This document shows positions 24,819 to 33,147 of a stretch of DNA of 50,024 nt, piece after piece. Numbering within the stretch: the stretch's first letter is position 1; every line of letters starts with the position of its first letter. The notes below the pieces were generated by a model. The model worked only from the letters and a program-made list of their open reading frames with translations. It was not told the origin of the DNA and made no database searches. Origin of the DNA: Verrucomicrobiales bacterium (lineage in GTDB: Bacteria; Verrucomicrobiota; Verrucomicrobiia; Verrucomicrobiales; DEV007); contig JARGOP010000019.1 of NCBI GenBank assembly GCA_029233965.1, positions 1 to 50,024 of the forward strand, in the 5' to 3' direction. A program made the position numbers and the translations under genes.

Positions 24819-24846
24819 TTGACTCGTTACCTGTCTTTGATATCAT
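24819..24846 (+). promoter_or_regulatory. Candidate sigma-70 promoter for the haem c/SHD1 gene
   Basis: TTGACT at 24819-24824 and TATCAT at 24841-24846 are separated by 16 bp, ending 20 bp before the ATG at 24867. Both boxes match the vegetative consensus well. The implied leader is only about 15 nt. Confidence 0.4.
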
Positions 24847-24866
24847 CCCGCAGTGATTTTCGAGCC

Positions 24867-25499
24867 ATGAACCCCAAGCCTTTCCACGCCCTCTCCGTCG
24901 CGATTCCCATCCTGGGATTCACCCTCTCAATCCAGGCGGTCGATTACGAAGAGGAAATCCGTCCCATTTTGAACGAGAAGTGCTTCAAATGCCACAGCGG
25001 TCCCCGTGCGAAAGGCAAGCTCCGCATGGATGACAGGGAAAATTTCGCGGATCGAATCGGCGGTGACGATCCTGTCATCGTTCCCGGTAACCCTGCGAAC
25101 AGCCTTCTCACGATCAAAGCCGGTCTTCCCCGCGATGACGGCGACGCGATGCCTCCCCCTCCGGCGCGGGCCCGGGGCGCTGAACCCATGACTTCGGTGG
25201 AACTCAATCTCGTCAAACAGTGGATCTCTCTGGGTGCGAAATTCGAAGCCGGTGAAATGACCGAAACGACCGCGCCGACCGAAGCCGCCCCGCCGACCGA
25301 ATCCTCTGAGTCGACAATGGCGAATGAGATGCGTGCCTGGACCAATTTCGAGGGCAACACCGTCAAAGCAGCGTTCATCCGACTCGACGGCACGAACGTC
25401 GTCATCCGATTGGAAAATGGTTCGGAGATCCCCTACGCGCTTGAGAAGCTCAGCAATGAGAGTCAGGCCCTCGCCAAAAAACTGGCTGCCGCTCAGTGA
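24867..25499 (+). CDS. Secreted planctomycete-type cytochrome c / SHD1 domain protein
   Basis: 210 residues with a signal peptide (residues 1-24, cut after IQA). A PSCyt1-like haem c region follows, with CFKCH at 39-43 and the family's IRPILNEKCFKCHS lead-in, plus an MPPP segment near residue 100 that could supply the distal haem ligand Met. After a Thr/Glu/Pro-rich linker (about 130-150), residues 155-205 form an SHD1-like domain (WTNFEGNTVKAAFI, then IRLENGSEIPYALEKLS). Haem c domains of this kind often sit at the N-terminus of much larger DUF1549/DUF1553 proteins; here the domain stands alone with SHD1, so electron transfer or substrate binding is only inferred. It is divergent from the sulfatase, and its stop is 3 bp from the stop of the convergent GNAT gene. 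The ATG at 24867 is chosen because it gives the signal peptide. Confidence 0.8.
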   Translation: MNPKPFHALSVAIPILGFTLSIQAVDYEEEIRPILNEKCFKCHSGPRAKGKLRMDDRENFADRIGGDDPVIVPGNPANSLLTIKAGLPRDDGDAMPPPPARARGAEPMTSVELNLVKQWISLGAKFEAGEMTETTAPTEAAPPTESSESTMANEMRAWTNFEGNTVKAAFIRLDGTNVVIRLENGSEIPYALEKLSNESQALAKKLAAAQ

Positions 25500-25502
25500 A
25501 CT

Positions 25503-26426
25503 TCAGGCCGACTCCGGCAGGAACGCCGGCATGATGATGCCAGCGATCGGCTGGGCGTCTCCCCTCACCTGGGCAAAGTGCATCTCGCAGTTTCTCGCCC
25601 CGAGCCTGTAGGCGACATCGACCAGTTCCCGTTCCTTCGCAGGGAGCAGAAAAACCACGGTTTTCCCCCGGAAAGTATCCAACTGCGCCCTCAGGAGCGC
25701 TTCCGCGACCTGCGCTGATTTAGACACGCCGGGCCCGATCATGCAGCTCGCCGGCTCATCGATCGAGACGAGAAATCCGTCGATCCCGCCCTCCCCGTTC
25801 TCCACGACCAACGTCGTCCACAGCTCATTTTTGTTCTCGAGGAAATAGCAATAGTCCCGCTCCCGGGAAATCCCGCTGACCTCAAATTCGACTCGTCCCA
25901 TGCCGACCAGGTCAGAGGGATCTGCTTCGCGAACAGCGGGAAGTGATTTTCCCGGGGATGGCAATCCCTTTTCCGGAACCGTGATGATCAGATCCTGATA
26001 GATCTCAGAAGGAGTGAATCCGAAACGGTTGTAGAGCGAATAGGAATCCAAATTCAAGGCGCTGGAAATCAGGCGCAAGGGCAGCTGCCTTATCTCCGCC
26101 TCCTCAATGATGAATTTGAGCAGACGGGCCGCGACCCCTTTTCCAAAGTAGCTGGGATGCACATTCATGATTCCGAGGGAGACATGGGTTTCCCGGGGAT
26201 GAAAAAAGCACGAACCCACGATCCTGCCGGTGGAGACATTCTCCACGACGAGACCACACTCGGGATCCAGATCCTCGTAGACTTCGCAAAACAAACGGCA
26301 ATCAGCCGGATCCCCTTGAAAGATCTTGCGGCCGAGGTGCTCCTGATACCACGAGTTGGTGGAAAGAAAGATCAGTTCAGCGACTTCATCGAAGTCTTTC
26401 CGGAGCATCGGACGCAGGGAAAGCAT
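25503..26426 (-). CDS. GNAT-family acetyltransferase, two-part
   Basis: 307 residues from the ATG at 26426. The N-terminal half is a GNAT fold with the acetyl-CoA motif A in SLGIMNVHPSYFGKGVAARL, followed by YSLYNRFGF typical of motif B. The C-terminal half (about 160-307) resembles a second, weaker GNAT-like domain without a clear motif A. The acceptor is unknown. A GTG at 26495, overlapping the fabG stop by 4 nt, would add 23 residues and is a real alternative because it would couple translation to fabG; the ATG was preferred because the GNAT fold begins right there (LSLRPMLRKDF). Probably the last gene of the fabG transcription unit. Confidence 0.75.
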   Translation of the reverse strand: MLSLRPMLRKDFDEVAELIFLSTNSWYQEHLGRKIFQGDPADCRLFCEVYEDLDPECGLVVENVSTGRIVGSCFFHPRETHVSLGIMNVHPSYFGKGVAARLLKFIIEEAEIRQLPLRLISSALNLDSYSLYNRFGFTPSEIYQDLIITVPEKGLPSPGKSLPAVREADPSDLVGMGRVEFEVSGISRERDYCYFLENKNELWTTLVVENGEGGIDGFLVSIDEPASCMIGPGVSKSAQVAEALLRAQLDTFRGKTVVFLLPAKERELVDVAYRLGARNCEMHFAQVRGDAQPIAGIIMPAFLPESA

Positions 26427-26491
26427 CCCTGCGGTGTAACGAAGGGAGCCCCGTTTGGCAATCAGAAAAGCCGCCGCAAAACCGATGCTGA

Positions 26492-27238
26492 TCACATGAC
26501 CATGCCACCATCAACCGTCAGAACCTGACCGGTGATGTAACGGGCGCCACTCCCTGCAAGGAAAAGCACTGCGTTGGCGATATCGTCCGTCTCCCCGAAA
26601 GAACCCAGCGGGATGTCTTTTTTGATCGCCTCCTGAACCTCCGCGGTCAATTCATCGGTCATGTCCGTCACGATGAAGCCGGGCGCGACCGCATTCACAC
26701 AGACCTGACGGGCCGAAAATTCCTTCGCGAGTGCTTTCGTGAAACCGATGAGACCGGCCTTGCTGGCCGCGTAGTTTGCCTGCCCGGCGTTCCCCATAAG
26801 GCCAATTACCGAGCTGATATTAATGATTCGGGCCCCCTCAGCTTTGAGCAGGCTGCGCTGAAATGCCTTCACCGCATTGAAAGCTCCCTTGAGGTTGGTA
26901 TCGAGCACCGTGTCCCAGTCCTCTTCGCTCATGCGCAGAGCGAGTCCGTCCCGGGTGACGCCGGCATTGTTCACGAGAATACTGACCGGGCCGAGATCGG
27001 CGGCAACCTGCTTTCCGAATTCAATCGTCGAGTCGTAATTCGCAATATCGACCGCATAGCCCTTCGCCTCGCCCGGCCCGATTGCGTTCAGTTCATCAGC
27101 GGCCGCCTGAGAATTGGCCTCCGTCCGGCTCGCCACCGCCACTTTGGCTCCGGCTTCGACAAAACGCCTCGCAATCTCTTTCCCGATGCCACGGCCGGAA
27201 CCGGTGACGACAACGACACGATCTTTAAATTCGCTCAT
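26492..27238 (-). CDS. fabG: 3-oxoacyl-[acyl-carrier-protein] reductase
   Basis: NADPH-dependent reduction of 3-oxoacyl-ACP in fatty acid elongation, cytoplasmic. It is a 248-residue classical short-chain dehydrogenase, the usual FabG length. It has the TGSGRGIG cofactor loop at 12-19, NNAG at 90-93, the catalytic set Asn115, Ser142/143, Tyr156 and Lys160 (YAASK), and the PGFIVTDMT segment after the active site. It ends GGMVM, like typical FabG. The gene is not in a fab cluster here, so a reductase for another carbonyl substrate cannot be excluded, but overall similarity is FabG-like. Its stop overlaps the possible GTG start of the following GNAT gene. Confidence 0.88.
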   Translation of the reverse strand: MSEFKDRVVVVTGSGRGIGKEIARRFVEAGAKVAVASRTEANSQAAADELNAIGPGEAKGYAVDIANYDSTIEFGKQVAADLGPVSILVNNAGVTRDGLALRMSEEDWDTVLDTNLKGAFNAVKAFQRSLLKAEGARIINISSVIGLMGNAGQANYAASKAGLIGFTKALAKEFSARQVCVNAVAPGFIVTDMTDELTAEVQEAIKKDIPLGSFGETDDIANAVLFLAGSGARYITGQVLTVDGGMVM

Positions 27239-27310
27239 GCGCCGTAGTTCTCACACCCCGCCGTTCGCTGCAACCAAAAATGAGCGGCCACCTCCGGCCC
27301 GCGTCCCAAT

Positions 27311-27340
27311 GAAGGGTCGATGTTCACCCCGACCGCAGGA
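27311..27340. repeat. Intergenic palindromic element, copy 1
   Basis: The sequence from GGGTCGA to CGACCGCAGG forms a stem GGTCG/CGACC (27315-27319 with 27330-27334). It shares its arms, loop GTTC-ACC and the trailing GCAG(A)GGAC with a second intergenic copy at 33238-33268. It lies in the 159-bp fabG/CPBP gap. Confidence 0.45.
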
Positions 27341-27397
27341 CAGCGCATTCGAGACCGGACGTAACAGGGTCAGGTCCCCGGCCCAACAGGGTTTTGC

Positions 27398-28198
27398 CTA
27401 GACCGGCACCGATTCCGAGAATCGCATCACCATGAACATCGCAAAAGCGTTGTTCACAAGATGAATCAGGATCGGAGCATAGATCGAACCGGTTTTCCAA
27501 CGCGCCACTCCCAGCACAACTCCGAGGGCAAAAATAAATATCAGCCCGTAGACATCATACTGCCCGTGAATGAGCGCCCAGGTCACTGAGGTAAACAGGA
27601 TCGTCCCCACGACCCCGAGACGCGACTCCTCCCATCCCCGAAAGAGAAAGCCGCGAAAGAGAAATTCCTCTGCAATCGGAGCAAAGAGAACGAGACCGAT
27701 CAGAACCGAAGGATGCTCACGCGCCGAAGCCGCAATTTGCAGCATCCACTCGTTTGACTCCGGCGCTCCGGCGCACTGCAGGAGACAGCCCAGTGCAAGC
27801 GAGAACCCCACCGTAAAAAGAGGCAGGAGCAGCCACCACACCTTGCGCATCGGCTTGAGAGAAAAGTAGTCCCGGCAACTCATGCCGCGCCTGAGGTGAG
27901 CGAAGAAGAGGCACCCGGCCAGCATCACCGGAAACGAAATCAACATCGAAACCGAAAGGACCCGTCCGTCATGAATGAGCGTTTCCACGTTCTCGAGCAA
28001 ACCGGCCATCCCTTCCGGCCCCTCCCAATGGAAAAAGAAAACGAGACCGATCGCGACGAAGGACTGGATCGTGGTAAATACCATCGCAATGGCAACCCCC
28101 ATTCCCAGAGTGGTCCAGAATCGCCACGGAGACGGCTTCGCAACGGGAACCTGAGGCAGGGGCGGCGGCGCAGCCACGATGGTCCCGGGATCAGACAT
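27398..28198 (-). CDS. CPBP-family intramembrane metalloprotease
   Basis: 266-residue polytopic membrane protein of the CPBP (Abi/CAAX-protease-like) family. The conserved motif 1 Glu-Glu (EEFLFRGFLFRG) is at 177-178 with Arg182. Motif 2 His is at 211 (ALIHGQYD) and motif 3 His/Asn at 246/250 (HLVNN); all catalytic positions are present. Around six membrane segments lie between residue 28 and the end, after a Pro/Ala-rich N-terminus. Known relatives cleave prenylated or membrane substrates or maintain bacteriocin immunity; the substrate here is unknown. The ATG at 28198 overlaps the end of the ClpX-like gene by 8 nt, indicating translational coupling. An in-frame ATG at 28225 would lie deeper inside that gene. 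Confidence 0.85.
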   Translation of the reverse strand: MSDPGTIVAAPPPLPQVPVAKPSPWRFWTTLGMGVAIAMVFTTIQSFVAIGLVFFFHWEGPEGMAGLLENVETLIHDGRVLSVSMLISFPVMLAGCLFFAHLRRGMSCRDYFSLKPMRKVWWLLLPLFTVGFSLALGCLLQCAGAPESNEWMLQIAASAREHPSVLIGLVLFAPIAEEFLFRGFLFRGWEESRLGVVGTILFTSVTWALIHGQYDVYGLIFIFALGVVLGVARWKTGSIYAPILIHLVNNAFAMFMVMRFSESVPV

Positions 28199-29822
28199 CA
28201 CCGCTGTCCCCGGACGAATTTTCATCCTCTTTATAGCTGCTCACAACGAGACCGCTTAGGTACTTGTCAGGGTTTTCAACAGCCGCGGTTGACAGGGTGA
28301 AACTCTGCTGCCCCGTATTTTGACGAATAAGATTCAATCCGAATTTGTAATCCCGGAACAACTCTTCGCAGAGCTGCAGGACACTGCGCCCCTGCTCAGC
28401 GGCAATTTCCCCGAGACGGTTGATGGCGCCACTCTCAAAGAGAAGCCGGCAGCCATGCTCCTCCTCAAACTTACGGCGAAAAGCAGAGACCTCCCCCATG
28501 AGACGGGAGTCTTCGACCGAGCCTGCTTTTTCGAGGACGGCCGCCAGTGAAGCCTTTGGATCCCCGACCAATTCGCCATCGATGATCAACTCCGTCACCG
28601 GCGTTCCCGGGAGTTCGAATTTAAACTCCCGGAAAAGACGCTCACAGACCGTCATCAGCCCCCGGGCCCCGGTTTTCTCCTCCGCCGCTTCCACCGAAAT
28701 TTTCTCCAGCGCCGAATCCGCAAATTGTGCCTGAATTCCATAGGCTTCAAATTCGCGCTCATACTGGCGGATCAGACTTCCCTCGGAATGCTTCATAATG
28801 TCGAAGAGATCACCGGCTTCGAGATGATCGCAGACCACCCGGACAGGAAGACGTCCGATGAATTCGGCTTCGAAACCGAATTCAATAAAGTCCTGGGTCG
28901 TGACGGACTCCTGCAAGATGGCAGTCTTGTCGGAAACGACGGTATCCGCCCCGAAGCCGATCGACCCCTGACGCAAACGACGTTCGACAATCTTTTCAAG
29001 ACCGGAAAACGCCCCGCTGACGATGAACAAAATGTGCCGCGTGTTGATCGTTTCCCGACTCGGCTTGCCACCGCGACTCATGTCAAACATCGCCTGCATC
29101 TGCGACTGCATGTCCTGTGGATTACGAACCGCCACTTCCGTCTCCTCCATCAGCTTGAGGAGCGTCGTCTGGACTCCGCGCCCGCTGACATCACGCCCCC
29201 CGGTATTCGAAGCCGTCGCGATTTTATCGATTTCATCGATGTAGATGATCCCGTATTCGGCCAACTCAACGTCGCCGTCCGCTTTCCTGACCAGTTCCCT
29301 GACAAGGTCGTCAACATCCGCCCCGACGTAGCCGGTTTCCGAGAATTTTGTCGCGTCAGCTTTGACAAAAGGAACCCCGATCAGTTCGGCGATGTGCTTC
29401 ACCAGATAGGTTTTTCCGACTCCGGTTGGCCCTACCACGATCACATTCTGCTTCGCAAATTCGACTTTGGCAACTTCTTCCGGGGCGGTCTTCGCGAGTC
29501 GCCGGAGATACTTCGCATGATTGTAGTGATCACAAACGGCAATCGAGAGCGCCTTCTTCGCTTCATCCTGACGGATCACAAAGCGATCGAGATGATCCTT
29601 AATTTCGCGGGGAAGAAGATCAAAATCGAACACGTCAGTATTCTTCTCACGGAGATCGTGATCCTCGCAGCCCTTCTCCTCCGCAGGAGCGAACGGGTTG
29701 GCACCGGAAGGCATACTCGAAAAGGAGACCTGGTCCCCAAAATTCGATTTCAAAAAATCGGAGAGGCGTTTCGAAATTTCCTCTGGATCAGGGAATGGAG
29801 GTTCGTCGTCTTTATCCGGCAT
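28191..29822 (-). CDS. ClpX-like AAA+ unfoldase, no zinc domain, duplicated small domain
   Basis: 543 residues. Walker A GPTGVGKT at 131-138, pore-1 loop GYVG at 164-167, Walker B IIYIDE at 192-197, sensor-1 region near 269, the ClpP-docking IGF loop at 288-290, and the GAR sensor-2 at 385-388 are all as in ClpX. The N-terminal C4 zinc-binding domain of canonical ClpX is absent; instead there is an acidic stretch of about 65 residues. After the normal small domain (about 365-425) there is an extra C-terminal region. Its segment around 477-494 (GRSVLQLCEELFRDYKF) mirrors 386-402 (ARGLMTVCERLFREFKF), pointing to an internal duplication. It is likely to unfold substrates for a ClpP-type peptidase. 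It is co-directional with the kinase upstream and overlaps the CPBP gene downstream. A canonical clpX may exist elsewhere in the genome. Confidence 0.85.
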   Translation of the reverse strand: MPDKDDEPPFPDPEEISKRLSDFLKSNFGDQVSFSSMPSGANPFAPAEEKGCEDHDLREKNTDVFDFDLLPREIKDHLDRFVIRQDEAKKALSIAVCDHYNHAKYLRRLAKTAPEEVAKVEFAKQNVIVVGPTGVGKTYLVKHIAELIGVPFVKADATKFSETGYVGADVDDLVRELVRKADGDVELAEYGIIYIDEIDKIATASNTGGRDVSGRGVQTTLLKLMEETEVAVRNPQDMQSQMQAMFDMSRGGKPSRETINTRHILFIVSGAFSGLEKIVERRLRQGSIGFGADTVVSDKTAILQESVTTQDFIEFGFEAEFIGRLPVRVVCDHLEAGDLFDIMKHSEGSLIRQYEREFEAYGIQAQFADSALEKISVEAAEEKTGARGLMTVCERLFREFKFELPGTPVTELIIDGELVGDPKASLAAVLEKAGSVEDSRLMGEVSAFRRKFEEEHGCRLLFESGAINRLGEIAAEQGRSVLQLCEELFRDYKFGLNLIRQNTGQQSFTLSTAAVENPDKYLSGLVVSSYKEDENSSGDSGDV

Positions 29823-29910
29823 AGCTGTGAAAGTTTCTAGGTATGGAGGTTACGACGCAGACTGTCGAACGCGATTACAAGCATAGCCCCGCTTTATACT
29901 CCCGTCCGCG

Positions 29911-32334
29911 CTATCCCGAACGGAGCCTCGATATCATCTCCCACCGTTTCGCAAAGGATTCATCCAGACCAGCCAGCACCGCAGCGAGACGCTCGGCCTC
30001 TCCCGGTTGCTGGGTCGCGAGCGAAAAGAAGATCACTTTTTCCCAGTCAGCGAGGCTGGACGGCGCCGGCGCTCCCATGAGCGATTCAGCCACTTCCCGA
30101 AGCCAGTCCGGGGCAAATTGATCCACACTCACTTCGTTGGGTCCGAATCCGAGATCAACGACAAAGAAGGAGGGATTCGCCGAGGTGATTTCAGCATCGA
30201 GAGGCACCCCCTCGCGCCGACGAATCGTGCCCGTGAAACCCTCTTCATCGAGCGCACCGGCAACGAGAGCAATGAACCCTGCCGCGTCTTCGTATGCAGT
30301 GACCAGTTCACTCTTCCACGCCGCACCCAGTTCCGAAGTCACCTCCAGACCGCCGATGAGAGTTGCCGCTTCCGCAAACTTAAGCGAAACCTGAAACCCG
30401 CTTGCTTCCTGCAACGCTCCCAGCAATCGCTCGCGGTCGGCCTGTTCGGCAGGGGTCAACTCCCTCGTCTCCGTGACCGCCACGACAGGGACAGAATCAG
30501 GGTCCGGAGCCGACGTGGTTGATGTCACCGGGGCAGCCTTCTCTTCCTGCTCCCGTTTCTCTGCCTCCTTGATCGCTTCAATTCTGGAAAGGCGCAATTT
30601 CACGAGGTGGGGAGCCGCTCCACGGGTCTGAATTGTACCGGCGACGGCTTCAAGCGCCTCTCGATTCGCCGCGAGTTCTCCACGTTCTTTCCGGCTTGGA
30701 TTGGGGAGTGTCTCAAGAATCCTCCAGTCTTCCCGGAAGGGCCTCGTCGAGGTCTTGAGCCCGTTCATCCACTCGAACGCTGACGGAACGGTGGCCGCAT
30801 CGCAGGCGTCAAGAAGACGGATCGCAGACTCAAACTGCCCGTGCTGCCAGTTTTTCACCGCTGCGGTGAGAAGCCCCATCGCCTCCAGATTGCTACCGGC
30901 GAACACCTCCGTCGCGTCAATCAAAGGAAGGGGTGATGAAAACGTCTTTGCCGCCTTCGCCATGAAATCGCGAATCTGATCCATTTCAGCGCCTTCCGCA
31001 TCCGGCACTGCCGCGATGTATCCGAACGACTCCCGCGCCTCAACCTCACGGCCGAGAAAAAGCCGGGACAATCCCTGAAAGTAGAGGCTCCACATCCGCG
31101 TCGCCGATGCCATACCGGTCTCACCGGCGAGTTCATCAAAAATCGGTGCCGCCTTTCTAAAATTCCCCGCCATGATCCAGTCCCGTCCCTCGAGAAATTT
31201 TCCAGTATTGTTGTTGTCACCTGCGCTGATAACCCGCTCCTCGGCACTGATCCCGAGGCCTTCTTCGGTTTCCGTGTCCTGATTCGAAATCACCCCGGCA
31301 ATAACAGCCACGAGGACGGCGAGCGCGAGTCCACCGCCCACCAGAATCTTAGGCGTGAAAGAACTCTTCTTCTTCGCCCGCTCTCTCGGACCGGCACCGA
31401 ACTGCTTCGACTCGATTTCCTCGATCTTTTCCAGGATCGCCTCATAGGAATCAATTCGGTCTCCGGGTCGATAAGCCATCATCTTTTCGATGAGCCTCAA
31501 GGTCGGCTTACTCAGACTGGGGGCTTCCCCTTTCAAATTGAGCGGCTGCTTTTTGATCTCCTTTAACTCGTCCATCGACGAGGTGTTGGCTTCAAATGGC
31601 GGCTTTCCGGCAACGGCGTGGAACAAAGTCGCGCCCAGACTGTAGATATCGCCAAGGTAGGTATCCGACTCGCCGTCGAGCTTCTCCGGCGGCACGTAGT
31701 AGGGCGTCGCCCAGAGCTCCTCGGACTCATCTTCACCATCCTGATGCACCGCAAGACCGAAGTCGACCAGCTTGGCGGTGCCGTTATCCATCACGAGCAT
31801 GTTGCCAGGCTTGATATCCCGGTGAATCAGCCCCTCATCATAGGCTGCCTTGAGCCCGCTCGTGACGTCATGGGCGATATGGAGCACTTCGCGCTCCGGA
31901 AGACACCCTTTGTCGGCGATCATCTGCTCGAGACTGACTGCCTCGATGATCTCCATCGCGATGAAGAAATACCCCTGGTCGCGGCCGACGGTGTAAACCT
32001 TGACCACATTCGGGTGCAAAATCGATGCCGTCAGCTTCGCCTCACGCTCAAACATCGCGGTAAGCGAACTGTCCAGACTGAGGTTCTGGTGTAAAATTTT
32101 CAGCGCCACCTCACGCTGCAGGTGGACATCGACCGCCTTGAAGACCTGGCTCATCCCGCCTTCGCCAAGCAATCCGGTGATGTGATACTGCCCCATTGTC
32201 CGGCGCATTCTCACCATGGATTTGCAATGGGGACAGGCAATCTCAGCAAAGGGGGAAAGCGCCGAGACGTCGATCGCCTGAGAGCAATCGGGACATTCGT
32301 GAATGACGGGAGCTTTCGACTCGGGTTCTTCCAT
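29911..32334 (-). CDS. Transmembrane Ser/Thr protein kinase with N-terminal zinc ribbon
   Basis: 807 residues. Cys14-x2-Cys17 and Cys34-x2-Cys37 form a zinc-ribbon-like knuckle ahead of the kinase domain (about 50-310). The kinase has a GEGGMSQV nucleotide loop, Lys79, HRDIKPGN at 171-178 and DFG at 191-193; the APE position reads PPE. All catalytic residues are present, so it should be active. A single membrane segment at about 329-350 places the C-terminal ~450 residues outside the cytoplasm. That part is mainly helical and looks TPR-like (MAGNFRKAAPIF, WQHGQFESAIRLLDAC), with a Glu-rich coiled linker near 590-620. It is a Hanks-type receptor kinase; signal and substrates are unknown. It lies 88 bp upstream of the ClpX-like gene and may be cotranscribed with it. 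Confidence 0.88.
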   Translation of the reverse strand: MEEPESKAPVIHECPDCSQAIDVSALSPFAEIACPHCKSMVRMRRTMGQYHITGLLGEGGMSQVFKAVDVHLQREVALKILHQNLSLDSSLTAMFEREAKLTASILHPNVVKVYTVGRDQGYFFIAMEIIEAVSLEQMIADKGCLPEREVLHIAHDVTSGLKAAYDEGLIHRDIKPGNMLVMDNGTAKLVDFGLAVHQDGEDESEELWATPYYVPPEKLDGESDTYLGDIYSLGATLFHAVAGKPPFEANTSSMDELKEIKKQPLNLKGEAPSLSKPTLRLIEKMMAYRPGDRIDSYEAILEKIEEIESKQFGAGPRERAKKKSSFTPKILVGGGLALAVLVAVIAGVISNQDTETEEGLGISAEERVISAGDNNNTGKFLEGRDWIMAGNFRKAAPIFDELAGETGMASATRMWSLYFQGLSRLFLGREVEARESFGYIAAVPDAEGAEMDQIRDFMAKAAKTFSSPLPLIDATEVFAGSNLEAMGLLTAAVKNWQHGQFESAIRLLDACDAATVPSAFEWMNGLKTSTRPFREDWRILETLPNPSRKERGELAANREALEAVAGTIQTRGAAPHLVKLRLSRIEAIKEAEKREQEEKAAPVTSTTSAPDPDSVPVVAVTETRELTPAEQADRERLLGALQEASGFQVSLKFAEAATLIGGLEVTSELGAAWKSELVTAYEDAAGFIALVAGALDEEGFTGTIRRREGVPLDAEITSANPSFFVVDLGFGPNEVSVDQFAPDWLREVAESLMGAPAPSSLADWEKVIFFSLATQQPGEAERLAAVLAGLDESFAKRWEMISRLRSG

Positions 32335-32452
32335 GTGGCACCTGTCCCGGACCGCGGATCAAACCGCCTTCCTCCCGGGAGTTCGAAAGTGTATCGCCGC
32401 GATTCCAGAGGTCCAGATTTTTCGATGAGGAATGGGGAAAGTGATTAGGCAT

Positions 32453-32482
32453 AAAAAGACCGCTCACTTTGAAGAAGCGGCC
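32453..32482 (-). terminator. Rho-independent terminator after the ClpP-like gene
   Basis: In the minus sense GGCCGCT pairs with AGCGGTC (seven pairs including one G-T) around an 11-nt loop and is followed by five T. It lies 30 bp beyond the ClpP-like stop and 119 bp before the kinase ATG, separating those two genes transcriptionally. An alternative stem, GAAGAAGC/GCTTCTTC, overlaps it. Confidence 0.55.
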
Positions 32483-32511
32483 GCAAGAGGCTTCTTCGGA
32501 CTTTCTGAAAA

Positions 32512-33147
32512 CTAGTTCCCGCTCCAAATCTCATCCGCAACACCCATCTCAACCGCCTCCCTCGCACTGAAATACTGCAATTCCTCGTCGCGGCTCATGA
32601 GCCACGCTTCGGGAAGGTTCGCGTGCTTTTTCCAGAACATGAGGTAGCGGGACTCGAAAAGCTCATCTTCGTCCGCTCCGGCTTCGTGGTAGCCGAGGAT
32701 CGTGTTTTCGTAGACGATCCGCTTCCCCGTCCCGGCGGCAAGGATCATGGCCCCCGCCGAGTGGACTTCGCCGAGAGCGTGGACATTCACGGGCGCCTGG
32801 ATCGACCGGATCGTGTCGATCACGGCGAAGGCATCGGCTTCCCACCCACCCTCGGTGCGAAGCAAAAGGTCGATGGGCTTCGTGGGATCATCATGGTCGA
32901 GGGCCCGCAGCTGGGAGATGATCGACTCCGAAAAGTCTGCGTTCACGTCAGTCATCGAAATGATGATTCGACGCTCAAAAAAGCCCGGGCTCTCCAAGTC
33001 AACCGGGTCATGAATCCCCGAGTCCACGATAGCGTCCACCACGTCGAGGTAGTCCGTGCTTTCCTCAGGCGCTCGCAGATCGATGAGATAAAGGAAGGCT
33101 CCGGCGACCAGGCCGATGATGACGGCCTGAAAAAGGTTGGATTTCAT
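32512..33147 (-). CDS. Membrane-anchored ClpP-like serine peptidase
   Basis: 211 residues, starting with a signal-anchor helix (about 6-23) and then a ClpP/crotonase-fold peptidase. The ClpP triad is visible: Ser130 in EVHSAGAMILAAG, His154 in ILGYHEAG, and Asp187 in SRDEELQYFSAREAVEMG, which aligns with the end of ClpP including the F-S-A-x-E-A-V signature. Oxyanion-type glycines (RTEGGWEADAF) are present. Canonical ClpP is soluble; an N-terminal anchor makes this nearer to membrane-bound ClpP-class proteins. Whether the catalytic part is cytoplasmic or periplasmic cannot be told from sequence alone. Whether it assembles with the ClpX-like protein 2.7 kb downstream is an open question. Confidence 0.82.
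   Translation of the reverse strand: MKSNLFQAVIIGLVAGAFLYLIDLRAPEESTDYLDVVDAIVDSGIHDPVDLESPGFFERRIIISMTDVNADFSESIISQLRALDHDDPTKPIDLLLRTEGGWEADAFAVIDTIRSIQAPVNVHALGEVHSAGAMILAAGTGKRIVYENTILGYHEAGADEDELFESRYLMFWKKHANLPEAWLMSRDEELQYFSAREAVEMGVADEIWSGN

Noticed and set aside
28725-29840. 371-codon plus-strand open frame
   Set aside because: Fully antisense to the ClpX-like gene, which has clear motifs; the translation shows no domain.
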